Shown: in pieces, positions 33,595 to 43,203 of the stretch
Layout of the letters: each line of letters opens with the position of its first letter
Position numbering within the stretch: the stretch's first letter is position 1
NCBI GenBank assembly: GCA_017449525.1
Contig: JAFTFL010000016.1
Coordinates: forward strand, 1-64,000
DNA: 64,000 bases
DNA from: Bacteroidales bacterium
GTDB lineage: Bacteria > Bacteroidota > Bacteroidia > Bacteroidales > P3
Direction of reading: 5' to 3'
The notes under the pieces: generated by a model
The model's input: the letters and a program-made list of their open reading frames with translations, nothing else
Databases searched by the model: none
Told to the model about the DNA's origin: nothing
Position numbers and translations under genes: made by a program

Positions 33595-34488
33595 TTAGAC
33601 AGAAAGATGAGTAGCGTTGTTCTTCTCCTCAGAACATAAAGTATAAATGCGTTCACGCACCCGTTCCATGAGCCATCGAGGCGTTGAGGTAGCCCCCGTT
33701 ACACCTATGCGGTACACACCGCGAAACCAAGCCTCTTCCAACTCACTCTCATCGGAAATCATATAGGTCGTAGGCTGCACCCGCTTACTACACTCATAGA
33801 GATACCGACCATTGCTGCTTTCTGATCCACATACAAACAGTAGCAGATCGGTGTTTGAGGCGAACGCCTTCAACTGGTCAACACGGTTGGATACACGTCG
33901 ACAGATAGTATCGAATGCAACCAAATCTGTACAATGTTTGCACTCGAGTGCCTCAATGAGTTGCTGGTAATCCTCGCGGCTCTTGGTGGTTTGGGAGTAC
34001 AGCCTGATTGGTAACGACGGATTGATGCGGTCCACTTCATCAGGACTACTGATGATAATAGCCGTATTATTGGTTTGGCCATCCAGCCCAATCACTTCAG
34101 CATGTCCCCTTTTACCAAATATCACAACCTGTCCACCCACTTCGCGCATTTCCTCGTACCCTGCACGTATCTGTCGCTGCAAGGAGAGTACGATTGGACA
34201 AGTGGCATCAATCAATTCTATTTCGCGCTGTTTGGCACTTCTGTACGTCGTTGGAGGTTCGCCATGTGCCCGAATCAGTACGCGGCCATTGTGCAATTGG
34301 CTAAATTGTTCATGATTGATCACCTTCAAGCCCAAGCTTCGTAGCCGTTGCACCTCAGCATTGTTATGTACAATATCACCCAAACAAGCCAAAGCATGAT
34401 GTGCTGCCAAAGCCTGTTCCGCCGTGGCAATAGCCTTCACTACACCAAAGCAGAAGCCCGCATGCTCATCAATTTCAACTTGTATCAT
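33595..34488 (-). CDS. ispH: 4-hydroxy-3-methylbut-2-enyl diphosphate reductase
   Basis: Last enzyme of the MEP isoprenoid pathway, a [4Fe-4S] reductase. The 297 residues include AGFCFGVVKAIATAE (first cluster cysteine), LGDIVHNNAEVQRL, RAHGEPPTTY, DATCPIVLSLQ (second cysteine) and DTICRRVSNRVDQL (third cysteine), plus GVTGATSTPRWLME. It shares a transcript with recF. Confidence 0.94.
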   Translation of the reverse strand: MIQVEIDEHAGFCFGVVKAIATAEQALAAHHALACLGDIVHNNAEVQRLRSLGLKVINHEQFSQLHNGRVLIRAHGEPPTTYRSAKQREIELIDATCPIVLSLQRQIRAGYEEMREVGGQVVIFGKRGHAEVIGLDGQTNNTAIIISSPDEVDRINPSLPIRLYSQTTKSREDYQQLIEALECKHCTDLVAFDTICRRVSNRVDQLKAFASNTDLLLFVCGSESSNGRYLYECSKRVQPTTYMISDESELEEAWFRGVYRIGVTGATSTPRWLMERVRERIYTLCSEEKNNATHLSV

Positions 34489-34596
34489 GTTCTGTAGCCC
34501 TGCTTTTGCCTACCTAATCAAATCTATTCGCTGCACAACATTCGTCTTGAAGGACGCACACACCTATATATTTATGTCAGCAAAATAGGTACTGGT

Positions 34597-35586
34597 TCAC
34601 GAGAGACATTGATTTTCTTGATTAGCCAATCTAATCACCTCCTCATACTCCGACGGGGTAAGGTCGCTGAAGAGATAGAACACAGGATTAACTTTATTGC
34701 CATTTTGCCACACCTCATAATGCAAGTGTGGTCCTTGAGCCAAGCCCGTGCTTCCCACATGGCCAATTAGTTCTCCGCGCGACACCTTCTGGCCTACACG
34801 TACAGAAACATCATTCATGTGCGCGTAAAGAGTCTGGAATCCGTAACCGTGGTTAATCACTACGGCCACGCCATAACCACCCAACCCCTGTCCATCACGA
34901 CCTGCCGTGGTAACAGTACCATCGGCCGTGGCATAGATTGGTGTGCCTTTGCGTGCCGCAAGGTCAAGCCCCGTATGCATCCGTCTGTGGTGCAGTATCG
35001 GATGGTAGCGAGCACCAAAACCCGAGACAAGTTTGCAACTATTCTTCCGTAGTGGCATTATTGCTGGCATGGATGCGAACCGTTGCTGTTTATTAACGGC
35101 CATGTCGTACACCTCGTCAAGCGATACCGACTCTATATAAAGACGCTTGGAAAGGTCGTCCATCTTGCGCGCCGTACTGGTGATAATCTCACTATTGTCG
35201 TAGCCTTGCAACTCTTCGTAGCGTTCTGCCCCTCCTATCCCACTGTTCCGCACCGACTGTGCTATCGGTGCAGCCTCAAAAATAGTGCGGTACACATTGT
35301 CATCTCTCTGTTCAAGATCTGCAAGCACCTCCTCTGCTCGAGCCATACGACCATTGAGAAGATTGAACTGGCGCTTGTACTGCGCCAGCTCTCGCTTCAT
35401 ACTTCTCTCGCGAGGTGAATCAAATACATGGTTACCTATTATCATGAACACCACCCCCATCACTATGCCTAAAGCTATAGTAAAAGAGAGTTTACGCAAA
35501 CGGTCGCGCACCCCTACCACTACTTTCTCATAAGCAAGCGTGTGGGGATTGAACTTGTAGGTGTGTCTCTTCTTGAACAGCTTCAT
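34597..35586 (-). CDS. Membrane-anchored M23 metallopeptidase
   Basis: A 329-residue protein with an N-terminal cytoplasmic segment and one membrane helix (FTIALGIVMGVVFMIIGNHVF), a coiled-coil region rich in Glu/Arg around KRELAQYKRQFNLLNGRMA, and a C-terminal LytM/M23 domain. The zinc ligands appear in HRRMHTGLDLAA and GPHLHYEVW. Such proteins cut or sense peptidoglycan peptides. The unrecognised 350-residue gene lies 22 bp upstream on the same strand. Confidence 0.9.
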   Translation of the reverse strand: MKLFKKRHTYKFNPHTLAYEKVVVGVRDRLRKLSFTIALGIVMGVVFMIIGNHVFDSPRERSMKRELAQYKRQFNLLNGRMARAEEVLADLEQRDDNVYRTIFEAAPIAQSVRNSGIGGAERYEELQGYDNSEIITSTARKMDDLSKRLYIESVSLDEVYDMAVNKQQRFASMPAIMPLRKNSCKLVSGFGARYHPILHHRRMHTGLDLAARKGTPIYATADGTVTTAGRDGQGLGGYGVAVVINHGYGFQTLYAHMNDVSVRVGQKVSRGELIGHVGSTGLAQGPHLHYEVWQNGNKVNPVFYLFSDLTPSEYEEVIRLANQENQCLS

Positions 35587-35608
35587 AGCAGGATAGTTGT
35601 TGCAGGGC

Positions 35609-36661
35609 TTAGCACGAACAATACTCGTTGAAAGCCTTCGTAAAATCTTCTACTGGACCTGTGCGGTTGCAGTAAAGGCGCAAACCTATCTCTGGTATGC
35701 TGAGTTCACCCAGCACATGTGCCGACGAGGTACCGTAGAGTGTACTCAACGCATCTGTATGCGTTGAGGCATGATGCTTATGTTTTCGCTTCGCATTAAA
35801 CGACGGCCTGTAGGTCATTGTACTCATGTCTACCACGTTACCCACCACCTTAAATTGGTCTATACCGATGAAATCAAAATCGATAGCAGAACGGGCTCGC
35901 ACTATTCCCGTTGGATACAGGTAGTAGAGATTACCACGGTGGTCGCGCAGCAGGGGTGTATCAAAAGGCGACTGAATGAACTGAAAGATACCCATGTCGG
36001 CAAAAACCTGATGGAACGAAGCCTTGCCTGTGGCCTCATTGTCCTCTACCGACCACAACCGACGGGCGTCCACCAACCCATGGAATGCCTTTACGACTTT
36101 TTCCCATTTCCCCAACTGATCTTCATTCAGTTCGTCTTTGATATTGCGCTGCGCACTGCGGATGTCATGCTCAAGAGTCTTCACAATACTTTTGTAGTGC
36201 GACAGCAGACTCACCATGTGCGACTCCCGTTTCTCCTTCACCCTATCCTTGATGGCACGAATGATGCGTTCCTGCAGCTCATCGTCTTTCAACATGAGAA
36301 GACAATTGATATAAGCCGACAACATGTCTCGTTTCAATCCTGAAGCCTGTTTCAAGGCGTGCTCTGCCTGCTCAATAATCTTATCAAGGTTAGGTTCTTT
36401 GCGCAAGAGAAGGCTAAGGAAGTTCTGCCGTTGCTTATCGCGTATTTCGTGGACAAATTGCTGATAGGTCCTACTGTCATTGGGCCTCACGAAAAAGCCA
36501 ACACCTGGTTCGTGGGTGCACAGATAACTTCCTGCCGAGGAAATGACTTCGTAACGGCCACGGACACCGAAGGCATTGTAGTAGAAATGCCTTGATATAG
36601 GCAGTACCACCTCATCGGAGACGGACACACGCTTTGTGGTAAATGGATTTCTAATCTTCAC
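35609..36661 (-). CDS. Unrecognised 350-residue protein
   Basis: I do not recognise a family. The frame has consistent coding character and starts with a GTG at 36661 (no ATG is available nearby), 38 bp after lpdA ends. Visible features: no signal peptide or membrane helix; a helical middle (residues about 75-200) rich in Lys, Arg, Glu and Leu, for example ERIIRAIKDRVKEKRE; aromatic beta-like stretches near both ends (HFYYNAFGVRGRYEV, LLRDHRGNLYYLYPTGIV); a basic patch KRKHKHHASTHTD; a terminal EYCSC. It is followed by the M23 peptidase gene after 22 bp, so a link to that protein is possible. Confidence 0.7.
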   Translation of the reverse strand: MKIRNPFTTKRVSVSDEVVLPISRHFYYNAFGVRGRYEVISSAGSYLCTHEPGVGFFVRPNDSRTYQQFVHEIRDKQRQNFLSLLLRKEPNLDKIIEQAEHALKQASGLKRDMLSAYINCLLMLKDDELQERIIRAIKDRVKEKRESHMVSLLSHYKSIVKTLEHDIRSAQRNIKDELNEDQLGKWEKVVKAFHGLVDARRLWSVEDNEATGKASFHQVFADMGIFQFIQSPFDTPLLRDHRGNLYYLYPTGIVRARSAIDFDFIGIDQFKVVGNVVDMSTMTYRPSFNAKRKHKHHASTHTDALSTLYGTSSAHVLGELSIPEIGLRLYCNRTGPVEDFTKAFNEYCSC

Positions 36662-36699
36662 AGCCTTCGTTTTACTCTTGAAAATGACAAAGTGAACGG

Positions 36700-38091
36700 T
36701 TACGCATGAATTGCCTTACCGTATGCAGCCTCAATGGCCTCCATTATAGCCTCACTCATCGTGGGATGCGGATGTACCGAATGCGCCACTTGCAAGGCTG
36801 TTAGTCCATTCTGTCGTGCACTGACTACACCGGCTATCATCTCGGTAACGTTGTCTCCACACATGTGGCACCCAAGGATTTGGTTCGTCTCCTTATCAAT
36901 AATCACCTTGATAAAGCCATCCGTATTACCTGCGGCCGTAGCCTTACCACTGGCTTTGTAGAACGACTTGCCCACCAATATGTCTTTGCCTTGCTCTATA
37001 GCTTTCTTCTCTGTCAGACCTACACTTGCCACTTCAGGTGTGGTGTAGGTGCAACCAGGTATATTGCTATAATCTATGGTGTGCGTGTCAAGTCCTGCAA
37101 GTTTCTCCACACAGCACACGGCCTCTGCACTGGCCACGTGTGCCAGAGCTGGGCCGTGCACGATGTCGCCTATAGCATAATAACCAGGAATGTTGGTTCG
37201 GTAATAGTCATCGACAACGACTTTTCCTCTCTCTGTAGCTATGCCAACCTCTTCGAGACCCAAGTTCTCAACGTTGGTCGACACACCCACAGCACTGAGT
37301 ACAACATCGCAATCCACCACGACCTCTGCACCCTTCTTATCCTTTATATGAACATGGCACACATCGTTCTCCACATCCACATGCTCCACCGAGGCACTCA
37401 TCATTACCTTCATGCCCATCTTCTTGAAGCTACGTGCAATCTGAGCCGATGTGTCCTCGTCCTCATTGGGAAGTATTGTTGGCATAAACTCAACCAACGT
37501 AACTTGTACGCCAATACTTTGGTAGAAGAATGCGAATTCACTTCCAATAGCACCCGAGCCAACCACAACCATAGAAGCTGGCTTCTTCGGGAGCGTCATG
37601 GCCTCACGATAACCAATGATATGCTTTCCATCCTGCGGCAAATTCGGCAAAATACGGCTACGTGCACCCGTAGCAAGTATGATGTGCGATGCTTCGAAGC
37701 ACTCCTCTGTACCATCAGCCTTTGCCACGACTACCTGATGTTCCTTGGCCACACGTGCCGTTCCCATGATGACATCAACATTGTTTTTCTTCATCAGGAA
37801 CTGAATTCCTTTACTCATCGTCTCGGCTACCCCACGTGAACGTTGCACCATGGCGCTCATGTCAGCCTGTGCGGGCTGTGCTTCTACTCCATACGAGGCT
37901 GCATGATTGATGTAATTATACACTTGAGCACTTTTGAGCAATGCTTTGGTGGGTATACATCCCCAGTTAAGGCAAATACCGCCCAAATTCTCGCGTTCCA
38001 CAACGGCTGTTCTCATGCCCAACTGCGCTGCCCGTACTGCAGCCACATATCCTCCGGGACCACTCCCGATAACGATCACATCGTAATTCAT
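36700..38091 (-). CDS. lpdA: Dihydrolipoyl dehydrogenase
   Basis: FAD disulfide oxidoreductase (E3 of 2-oxoacid dehydrogenases or the glycine cleavage system), 463 residues. It has YDVIVIGSGPGGYVAAVRAA, the redox pair in GGICLNWGCIPTKALL, VVVGSGAIGSEFAFFY for NAD, YAIGDIVHGPALAHVASAEA and the C-terminal base in AHSVHPHPTMSEAI. No E1/E2 genes are adjacent, so its complex cannot be assigned. A -7 box lies about 85 bp upstream. Confidence 0.94.
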   Translation of the reverse strand: MNYDVIVIGSGPGGYVAAVRAAQLGMRTAVVERENLGGICLNWGCIPTKALLKSAQVYNYINHAASYGVEAQPAQADMSAMVQRSRGVAETMSKGIQFLMKKNNVDVIMGTARVAKEHQVVVAKADGTEECFEASHIILATGARSRILPNLPQDGKHIIGYREAMTLPKKPASMVVVGSGAIGSEFAFFYQSIGVQVTLVEFMPTILPNEDEDTSAQIARSFKKMGMKVMMSASVEHVDVENDVCHVHIKDKKGAEVVVDCDVVLSAVGVSTNVENLGLEEVGIATERGKVVVDDYYRTNIPGYYAIGDIVHGPALAHVASAEAVCCVEKLAGLDTHTIDYSNIPGCTYTTPEVASVGLTEKKAIEQGKDILVGKSFYKASGKATAAGNTDGFIKVIIDKETNQILGCHMCGDNVTEMIAGVVSARQNGLTALQVAHSVHPHPTMSEAIMEAIEAAYGKAIHA

Positions 38092-38176
38092 TATTGTAAA
38101 GTTCTATTTGTATATATTCAGTTTACTTATTGTACCTCAATTCTGATGCGCATGCACTCGGCAACAGAACGGACTG

Positions 38177-38184
38177 CAAAGTTA
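38177..38184 (-). promoter_or_regulatory. -7 box for lpdA
   Basis: Reverse strand TAACTTTG followed by CA, 85 bp before the lpdA ATG. The surrounding gap 38092-38388 otherwise holds only a short palindrome AGGGCGCCCT (38219-38228) and the terminator of the decarboxylase operon. Confidence 0.4.
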
Positions 38185-38310
38185 CGCATTAATTCTGATA
38201 CAGGACATGTTGTTGGACAGGGCGCCCTCTACCCCTACACCTATTATTATACATAGTACCATCGGGGTTATCCTCCTGTTGTCCTATACCCGTCCGAAGC
38301 CATCAGGACT

Positions 38311-38350
38311 ATAAAAGAGACTGCCGACGAGCCCTCACTCATCAGCAGTC
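38311..38350 (-). terminator. Intrinsic terminator of the decarboxylase operon
   Basis: On the reverse strand, GACTGCTGATGAG pairs with CTCGTCGGCAGTC (13 pairs, two of them G-U) around TGAGGG, followed by TCTCTTTTAT. It begins 39 bp after the mmdB/oadB stop codon. Confidence 0.75.
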
Positions 38351-38388
38351 ATTAAAAAGAAATGAAAAAGAATGCTCAGTACTATATC

Positions 38389-39558
38389 CTAATGCAGGTA
38401 GGCAAGCAGTATACCAGCTGCGACGGCCGAGCCGACGACTCCAGCCACATTGGGTCCCATGGCATGCTGCAGCAGGTAGTTCGTCTTGTCGTATTCCAGT
38501 CCAACGTTGTTCGACACACGTGCTGCATCTGGCACTGCGCTGACGCCCGAGTTACCTATCAAAGGATTAATCTTGTTACCCTCCTTCAAGAACAGGTTGA
38601 AGAACTTTACAAAAAGGACACCACTGAATGTAGCGACGATGAACGACCCCGCGCCAAGTGCGAAAATCAGTACTGATTTACCTGTAAGGAAAGTCGTAGC
38701 CTGTGTGGAAGCGCCCACGGTGATGCCGATGAGCAGGGTACACACATTCACGATGCCGTTCGAGGCTACGTCCGAAAGACGCTTCGTAACGCCGCACTCT
38801 TTTAACAAGTTACCAAAGAATAGCATACCAAGTAGCGGTAGACCTGATGGCACAATGAACGCACATAATATCAAACCCACGATAGGGAATGCCACCTTCT
38901 CAAACTTCGACACTCTACGAGGAGGCCGCATTTTGATGCGGCGTTCCTTGTCCGACGTGAGTAGTCTCATAATAGGTGGTTGAATGACAGGCACCAGTGC
39001 CATATACGAGTAGGCGGACACCGCAATGGCTCCCATCAGGTCAGGTGCCAACTGCGAGGACAAGAAGATAGCCGTTGGACCGTCTGCACCACCTATAATT
39101 CCTATTGCACCAGCTTCGGCTGGATTGAAGCCTAAAAGCATGGCTCCCATGTACGCACCGAATATCCCCATTTGCGCAGCCGCACCTATCAGCATCAGCT
39201 TGGGATTAGATAACAGTGCTGAAAAATCGGTCATAGCTCCTATGCCCAAAAAGATTAGGGGCGGGTACCAACCGTTCTGCACTCCATGGTACAAGATATT
39301 GAGCACTGAGCCCGACTCGTAGATGCCGATCTTCAACCCAGGGTAGAACGGTATGTTTCCCACTATCATGCCGAAGCCTATGGGCACCAGTAGCAGTGGT
39401 TCAAATTCCTTCTTTATGCCCAGAAAGATGAAGAAGAGCCCTATCAATATCATGATAATGTGCCCCACGGTTACATTCGCAAAGCCAGTGTATTGAAAGA
39501 ACTGCACCAACTGCGTCGACATGAAGTCCATGAAGCCACCCGAAGACAATATGTTCAT
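38389..39558 (-). CDS. Sodium-translocating decarboxylase beta subunit (methylmalonyl-CoA/oxaloacetate type)
   Basis: Integral membrane subunit that couples decarboxylation of carboxybiotin to outward Na+ transport, 389 residues with about nine or more hydrophobic helices. Family motifs: FLGIGAMTDFSALLSNP, GIIGGADGPTAIFLSSQLAP (split as GIIGGADGPTAIF), and NPLIGNSGVSAVPDAARVSN. The frame begins at a GTG at 39561; the ATG at 39558 is taken. Last gene of the mce-mmdA cluster, so the natural assignment is MmdB; OadB is indistinguishable by sequence alone. Confidence 0.92.
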   Translation of the reverse strand: MNILSSGGFMDFMSTQLVQFFQYTGFANVTVGHIIMILIGLFFIFLGIKKEFEPLLLVPIGFGMIVGNIPFYPGLKIGIYESGSVLNILYHGVQNGWYPPLIFLGIGAMTDFSALLSNPKLMLIGAAAQMGIFGAYMGAMLLGFNPAEAGAIGIIGGADGPTAIFLSSQLAPDLMGAIAVSAYSYMALVPVIQPPIMRLLTSDKERRIKMRPPRRVSKFEKVAFPIVGLILCAFIVPSGLPLLGMLFFGNLLKECGVTKRLSDVASNGIVNVCTLLIGITVGASTQATTFLTGKSVLIFALGAGSFIVATFSGVLFVKFFNLFLKEGNKINPLIGNSGVSAVPDAARVSNNVGLEYDKTNYLLQHAMGPNVAGVVGSAVAAGILLAYLH

Positions 39559-39630
39559 CACAATGCTATCACATTAACGAGTTCTTATACTTTGACTCAA
39601 CAGCAAAAGTCTTGCTTTCCTGCTGTCTCA

Positions 39631-40056
39631 TCATGCCTTCCCAATTACTACAAGCACATCGCTTTCCAGCACGCTGTCGCCCTTGCGCACCTTCACCTCC
39701 TTCACCACGCCGCCGACCTCGGCCTCTATTTTGTTCTCCATCTTCATGGCCTCGAGTATCACAACGGCCTGTCCTTCCTTCACTGTGTCGCCGACAGCCA
39801 CCATCACGTCCATAATGGTTCCTGGGAGAGGAGTCTGTATCTTTGTATCCGAAGAGGGGGCAGCCTTCTGCGCCGAGGCCGTTTCAACAGACTTCTTAAT
39901 CACGGGTCTCTTGACTACAAGCTGCTCTTTCGCAGGCTGGTCAAGCGTAACCGTATAGGGAGTGCCGTTCACGGCGAGCTTCATCACTTCCCCTTCCACT
40001 TCATTAATCTCTACGGAATAGTCCTTGTCGTTAATCTTGAATTTATAGCTTTTCAT
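39631..40056 (-). CDS. Biotin carboxyl carrier subunit of the decarboxylase
   Basis: A 141-residue biotinyl protein. The biotin lysine lies in VVILEAMKMENKIEA, within a biotinyl/lipoyl domain that starts at TPLPGTIMDVMVAVGD; an Ala/Pro/Lys linker precedes it. The N-terminal 60 residues form a small beta domain typical of Bacteroidota carriers. It passes the carboxyl group from the alpha (MmdA) to the beta membrane subunit, whose gene follows after 72 bp. Confidence 0.92.
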   Translation of the reverse strand: MKSYKFKINDKDYSVEINEVEGEVMKLAVNGTPYTVTLDQPAKEQLVVKRPVIKKSVETASAQKAAPSSDTKIQTPLPGTIMDVMVAVGDTVKEGQAVVILEAMKMENKIEAEVGGVVKEVKVRKGDSVLESDVLVVIGKA

Positions 40057-40096
40057 AGTTGTGTTCTTGTTGGTTACGATTTATGATGCACTACAT

Positions 40097-41089
40097 CTAC
40101 TTGGTAGGCGTATGCTGATTCATGTTGAAGTATTTGGAACTCCATGCCGACTGCTTCTCCGCATCGTAATCTATTGTGATGACGGAGTTTTCCTCGTCGT
40201 GCAGTTCCTCATTATACAGGTGAATGGCAGCAGCAATGGCTGCGTAGACATCCTGGTCAGTAGCCTGCTGTGCGCCCTCTGCGGCACGGGCTGGAGTCTT
40301 GACCGAATCCTCAGCAGCACCGTCCTGCGTCTTGTCCATCTTCTTAGCCAGCGAGCCAAAGCCTTTAATGATGAGGGCTATACATATCAGTGCCAAGAAG
40401 ACAATTACAACAGCCACCAGTGTCAAGCCTATACCGAAGCGGTCCGACTTGAGGATACGTTCCGACTGTTTGGGCACGTGGTAGTTGTAGCGCGTGCAGA
40501 AGCCGTCCTCCACCGAGAGGGTCGGATTATTGTGGTTCACAGAAAAGATGTAGAGGTCATAGCCCTGCTGGTTGTCGCCGAACGCTATCAACTCGGTGCC
40601 ACTTACCAAGCACGATTTCATCTGTCCGGCCACTCTCACGGTCGACATTTCTACACCCCCCAATCCCACAATACCTACCACCGACGAGTCGTTCTGGTTC
40701 GAAGCTACGAATGCCACATATTTTCCTATCATCTGCAGTGCTTGGGGACGCATAATGTTCTTCACATCATGTCGGCCTCGCACCTTGTCCACCTCGTAGC
40801 GGGTCAGCAACCGGAGGCTGTCGCAACGCAGTAGCACATCAATGCTGTTGTTAACGCTATCTATCAGAACCACAAAAGTTCCAGCACCTTGTGCTGCATC
40901 TTGCTGCAGCATCAGCACTTGCTGACGCGGTATAGCCTGGATGCAAGTCTGTGGTTCACCTGCCATCTGCGGCATCGTGCCCACACTGCTTCCCGCTGTG
41001 GGCTGCGCTGCACAGACGTTGAACTCGGAGGCAACCGAAAGCAACAGCCATGCCATACAGGTTGCGGCCACTTTCAATCTTTTGTTCAT
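40097..41089 (-). CDS. OadG-like (gamma) subunit with large N-terminal extracytoplasmic domain
   Basis: A 330-residue protein. It begins with a signal or anchor segment (MNKRLKVAATCMAWLLLSVA), has an approximately 180-residue exported domain, then one membrane helix FGIGLTLVAVVIVFLALICI and a charged cytoplasmic tail with an Ala/Pro-rich stretch, ending in IAAAIHLYNEELHDEE as in Bacteroidota OadG proteins. The gamma subunit assembles the pump and binds zinc in the classical enzyme. The ATG at 41089 is chosen over 41119 because it starts the signal segment. Position between mmdA and the biotin carrier supports the call. Confidence 0.82.
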   Translation of the reverse strand: MNKRLKVAATCMAWLLLSVASEFNVCAAQPTAGSSVGTMPQMAGEPQTCIQAIPRQQVLMLQQDAAQGAGTFVVLIDSVNNSIDVLLRCDSLRLLTRYEVDKVRGRHDVKNIMRPQALQMIGKYVAFVASNQNDSSVVGIVGLGGVEMSTVRVAGQMKSCLVSGTELIAFGDNQQGYDLYIFSVNHNNPTLSVEDGFCTRYNYHVPKQSERILKSDRFGIGLTLVAVVIVFLALICIALIIKGFGSLAKKMDKTQDGAAEDSVKTPARAAEGAQQATDQDVYAAIAAAIHLYNEELHDEENSVITIDYDAEKQSAWSSKYFNMNQHTPTK

Positions 41090-41185
41090 TTTTGTAACGA
41101 GAAATGTTTTGTATATCAAATCAACTTCATATTCCTCGCATCCGCATTTCCACGCGGATGCCTGCGACTGCCCTATGCAATCGTG

Positions 41186-41232
41186 AAAAAAGGAAGTGGC
41201 AACCGCCTACTCTGCGTTGCAATTGCCACTTC
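41186..41232 (-). terminator. Hairpin after the Cys-rich lipoprotein gene, inside the decarboxylase operon
   Basis: On the reverse strand, GAAGTGGCAA (41232-41223) pairs perfectly with TTGCCACTTC (41202-41193), followed by CTTTTTTC. It lies 10 bp after the lipoprotein stop codon and about 100 bp before the OadG-like gene, so it would terminate or attenuate transcription into the downstream subunits. An alternative inner stem GCAAC/GTTGC exists in the loop. Confidence 0.7.
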
Positions 41233-41242
41233 GACTTTCATC

Positions 41243-41497
41243 TCATTTCTTCTCGCATTCCTTGCTGCACTCCTTGCCTTCACCGGCCTTGCAGCATTCC
41301 TTTTGCTGCCCACAGCATGCTTTAGCCGTGTCTGCAATGCTGTCCATAGCGGCAGCGTTCTCTGCTTTCTGCTGGCAGCACTCGGCCTGCTCTGTGGGTT
41401 CAGTGCCTGCGGCTGGTTCTGTGGTTTTGCTGTTGCATGACATCATGCCGAGTCCGAATACAGCTACGAGAGCTGCTGATAAAAATACTTTTTTCAT
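41243..41497 (-). CDS. Small cysteine-rich lipoprotein
   Basis: An 84-residue protein with a lipoprotein signal peptide ending LGMMSC (lipobox cysteine) and a mature part of about 60 residues containing ten further or so cysteines/charged residues in pairs: AECCQQK, KACCGQQKECCK, KECSKECEKK. No known family was recognised. Paired cysteines suggest metal binding or disulfide cross-linking at the outer or inner membrane. It lies between mmdA (70 bp upstream) and the OadG-like gene, with a terminator-like hairpin directly after it. Confidence 0.7.
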   Translation of the reverse strand: MKKVFLSAALVAVFGLGMMSCNSKTTEPAAGTEPTEQAECCQQKAENAAAMDSIADTAKACCGQQKECCKAGEGKECSKECEKK

Positions 41498-41567
41498 TGG
41501 TTGTGTTGATTTGATTGAATTGTTTTGAATACTTTATTCTGTTGTCTTTCCAATTGGATTCTGTGCT

Positions 41568-43127
41568 CTACAAGGGTATGTTGGAGTGCTTCTTGACGGG
41601 CATAGCGTCTTTCTTGTTGGCCAAAGCTCGCAGGGCACGGATGACGCGGAAGCGCGTGTTGCGTGGTTCTATCACGTCGTCTATGTAGCCATACTTTGCA
41701 GCGTTGTAGGGGTTGGCGAACTGGTCGTTATATTCCTTCTCTTTTTCAGCCATGAATTTCTCCTTCTCCTCGGGGTCGGTAATTTCTTTCAATTGGCGAC
41801 CATACAGCACTTCTGTGGCACCACTGGCACCCATCACGGCTATCTGAGCCGAAGGCCAAGCATAGTTAATATCGCTCCGCAGTTGCTTGCAGCTCATCAC
41901 GATGTGAGCACCGCCGTAGCTCTTGCGTAGCGTTACCGTTACTTTGGGAACAGTGGCCTCGCCGTAGGCAAACAGCATCTTGGCTCCGTGCACAATCACG
42001 CCGTTGTACTCTTGACCTGTGCCTGGCAAGAAGCCTGGCACGTCCACCAGCGTTACGAGGGGTATATTGAATGCATCGCAGAAACGCACAAAACGTGCTC
42101 CTTTGCGGCTGGCATTGCTGTCCAGCACTCCAGCCATGGCCTGTGGCTGGTTGGCCACCACGCCGACCGTCATGCCACCCATGCGTGCGAAGCCTACCAC
42201 CAAGTTCGGTGCAAATTTGGCATGCACCTCCATGAAGCGACCCTCGTCAACAATGGCACCGATGATGTCCTTCACGTTGTAGGGCTGGTTGGGGTTCTCT
42301 GGAACGATGGAGTTGAGCATGTCCTCCTTGCGGTCCACCGGATCATCGGTAGGCACAAAGGGAGCGTTCTCAAAGTTGTTGGATGGTATGTAGCTGAGCA
42401 ACTCTTTGACCATGTCGAGGGTGGCCTCTTCCGTTTCGCCCACGAAGTGAGCCACACCGCTCTTAGTGGCATGCACCAAGGCTCCGCCCAGTTTATCTGT
42501 GGTAACATCCTCTCCGGTAACGGTCTTCACCACCTTGGGCCCCGTAAGGAACATGTAGCTGTTCTCCTTAGACATCATGATGAAGTCGGTCAACGCAGGG
42601 CTGTATACCGAACCACCAGCACACGGGCCAAAGATAACGGAAATCTGGGGTATCACGCCGCTGGCCATGATGTTGCGTTCAAAGATTTCGGCAAAGCCGG
42701 CCAACGAGTTGCAGCCCTCTTGTATACGGGCTCCACCCGAGTCGTTCAACCCTATCACGGGGGCTCCCACTTTCATTGCTTGGTCCATCACCTTGCATAT
42801 CTTCAGCGACATCGTTTCGCTGAGCGAGCCCGCATTCACGGTAAAGTCCTGTGCAAACACGTAGACAAGGCGTCCATTAATAGTGCCGTAGCCCGTAACC
42901 ACTCCGTCGCCGAGAAACAGTTGCTTCTGCATGTCGAAGTTGGTGCAACGGTGGGTCAGGAACATGTCGAACTCTTCGAACGACCCTTCGTCAAGCAACA
43001 GGGCTATACGCTCACGGGCAGTCAGCTTGCCTTGCTCGTGCTGCTTGTCTATCCTCTTTTGTCCACCACCTATCCGAGCCTCACTCCGTTTGTCCAGGAG
43101 CTCTTTTATCTTACTTTCAAAAGCCAT
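41568..43127 (-). CDS. mmdA: Methylmalonyl-CoA decarboxylase alpha / acyl-CoA carboxylase beta-type carboxyltransferase
   Basis: Cytoplasmic carboxyltransferase of 519 residues that moves the carboxyl group between methylmalonyl-CoA and biotin. It shows [79 protein letters not shown] and [14 protein letters not shown], all standard for this family. Neighbouring mce, biotin carrier and membrane beta subunit argue for the sodium-pumping decarboxylase rather than propionyl-CoA carboxylase. It starts 76 bp after mce. Confidence 0.92.
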   Translation of the reverse strand: MAFESKIKELLDKRSEARIGGGQKRIDKQHEQGKLTARERIALLLDEGSFEEFDMFLTHRCTNFDMQKQLFLGDGVVTGYGTINGRLVYVFAQDFTVNAGSLSETMSLKICKVMDQAMKVGAPVIGLNDSGGARIQEGCNSLAGFAEIFERNIMASGVIPQISVIFGPCAGGSVYSPALTDFIMMSKENSYMFLTGPKVVKTVTGEDVTTDKLGGALVHATKSGVAHFVGETEEATLDMVKELLSYIPSNNFENAPFVPTDDPVDRKEDMLNSIVPENPNQPYNVKDIIGAIVDEGRFMEVHAKFAPNLVVGFARMGGMTVGVVANQPQAMAGVLDSNASRKGARFVRFCDAFNIPLVTLVDVPGFLPGTGQEYNGVIVHGAKMLFAYGEATVPKVTVTLRKSYGGAHIVMSCKQLRSDINYAWPSAQIAVMGASGATEVLYGRQLKEITDPEEKEKFMAEKEKEYNDQFANPYNAAKYGYIDDVIEPRNTRFRVIRALRALANKKDAMPVKKHSNIPL

Positions 43128-43203
43128 GACTTTCTATATAGTATTAATATGTGTACGAATGTTTGTTGTGTACCGAGGGTGCCACCGCAGTGTCGCAACC
43201 CCT

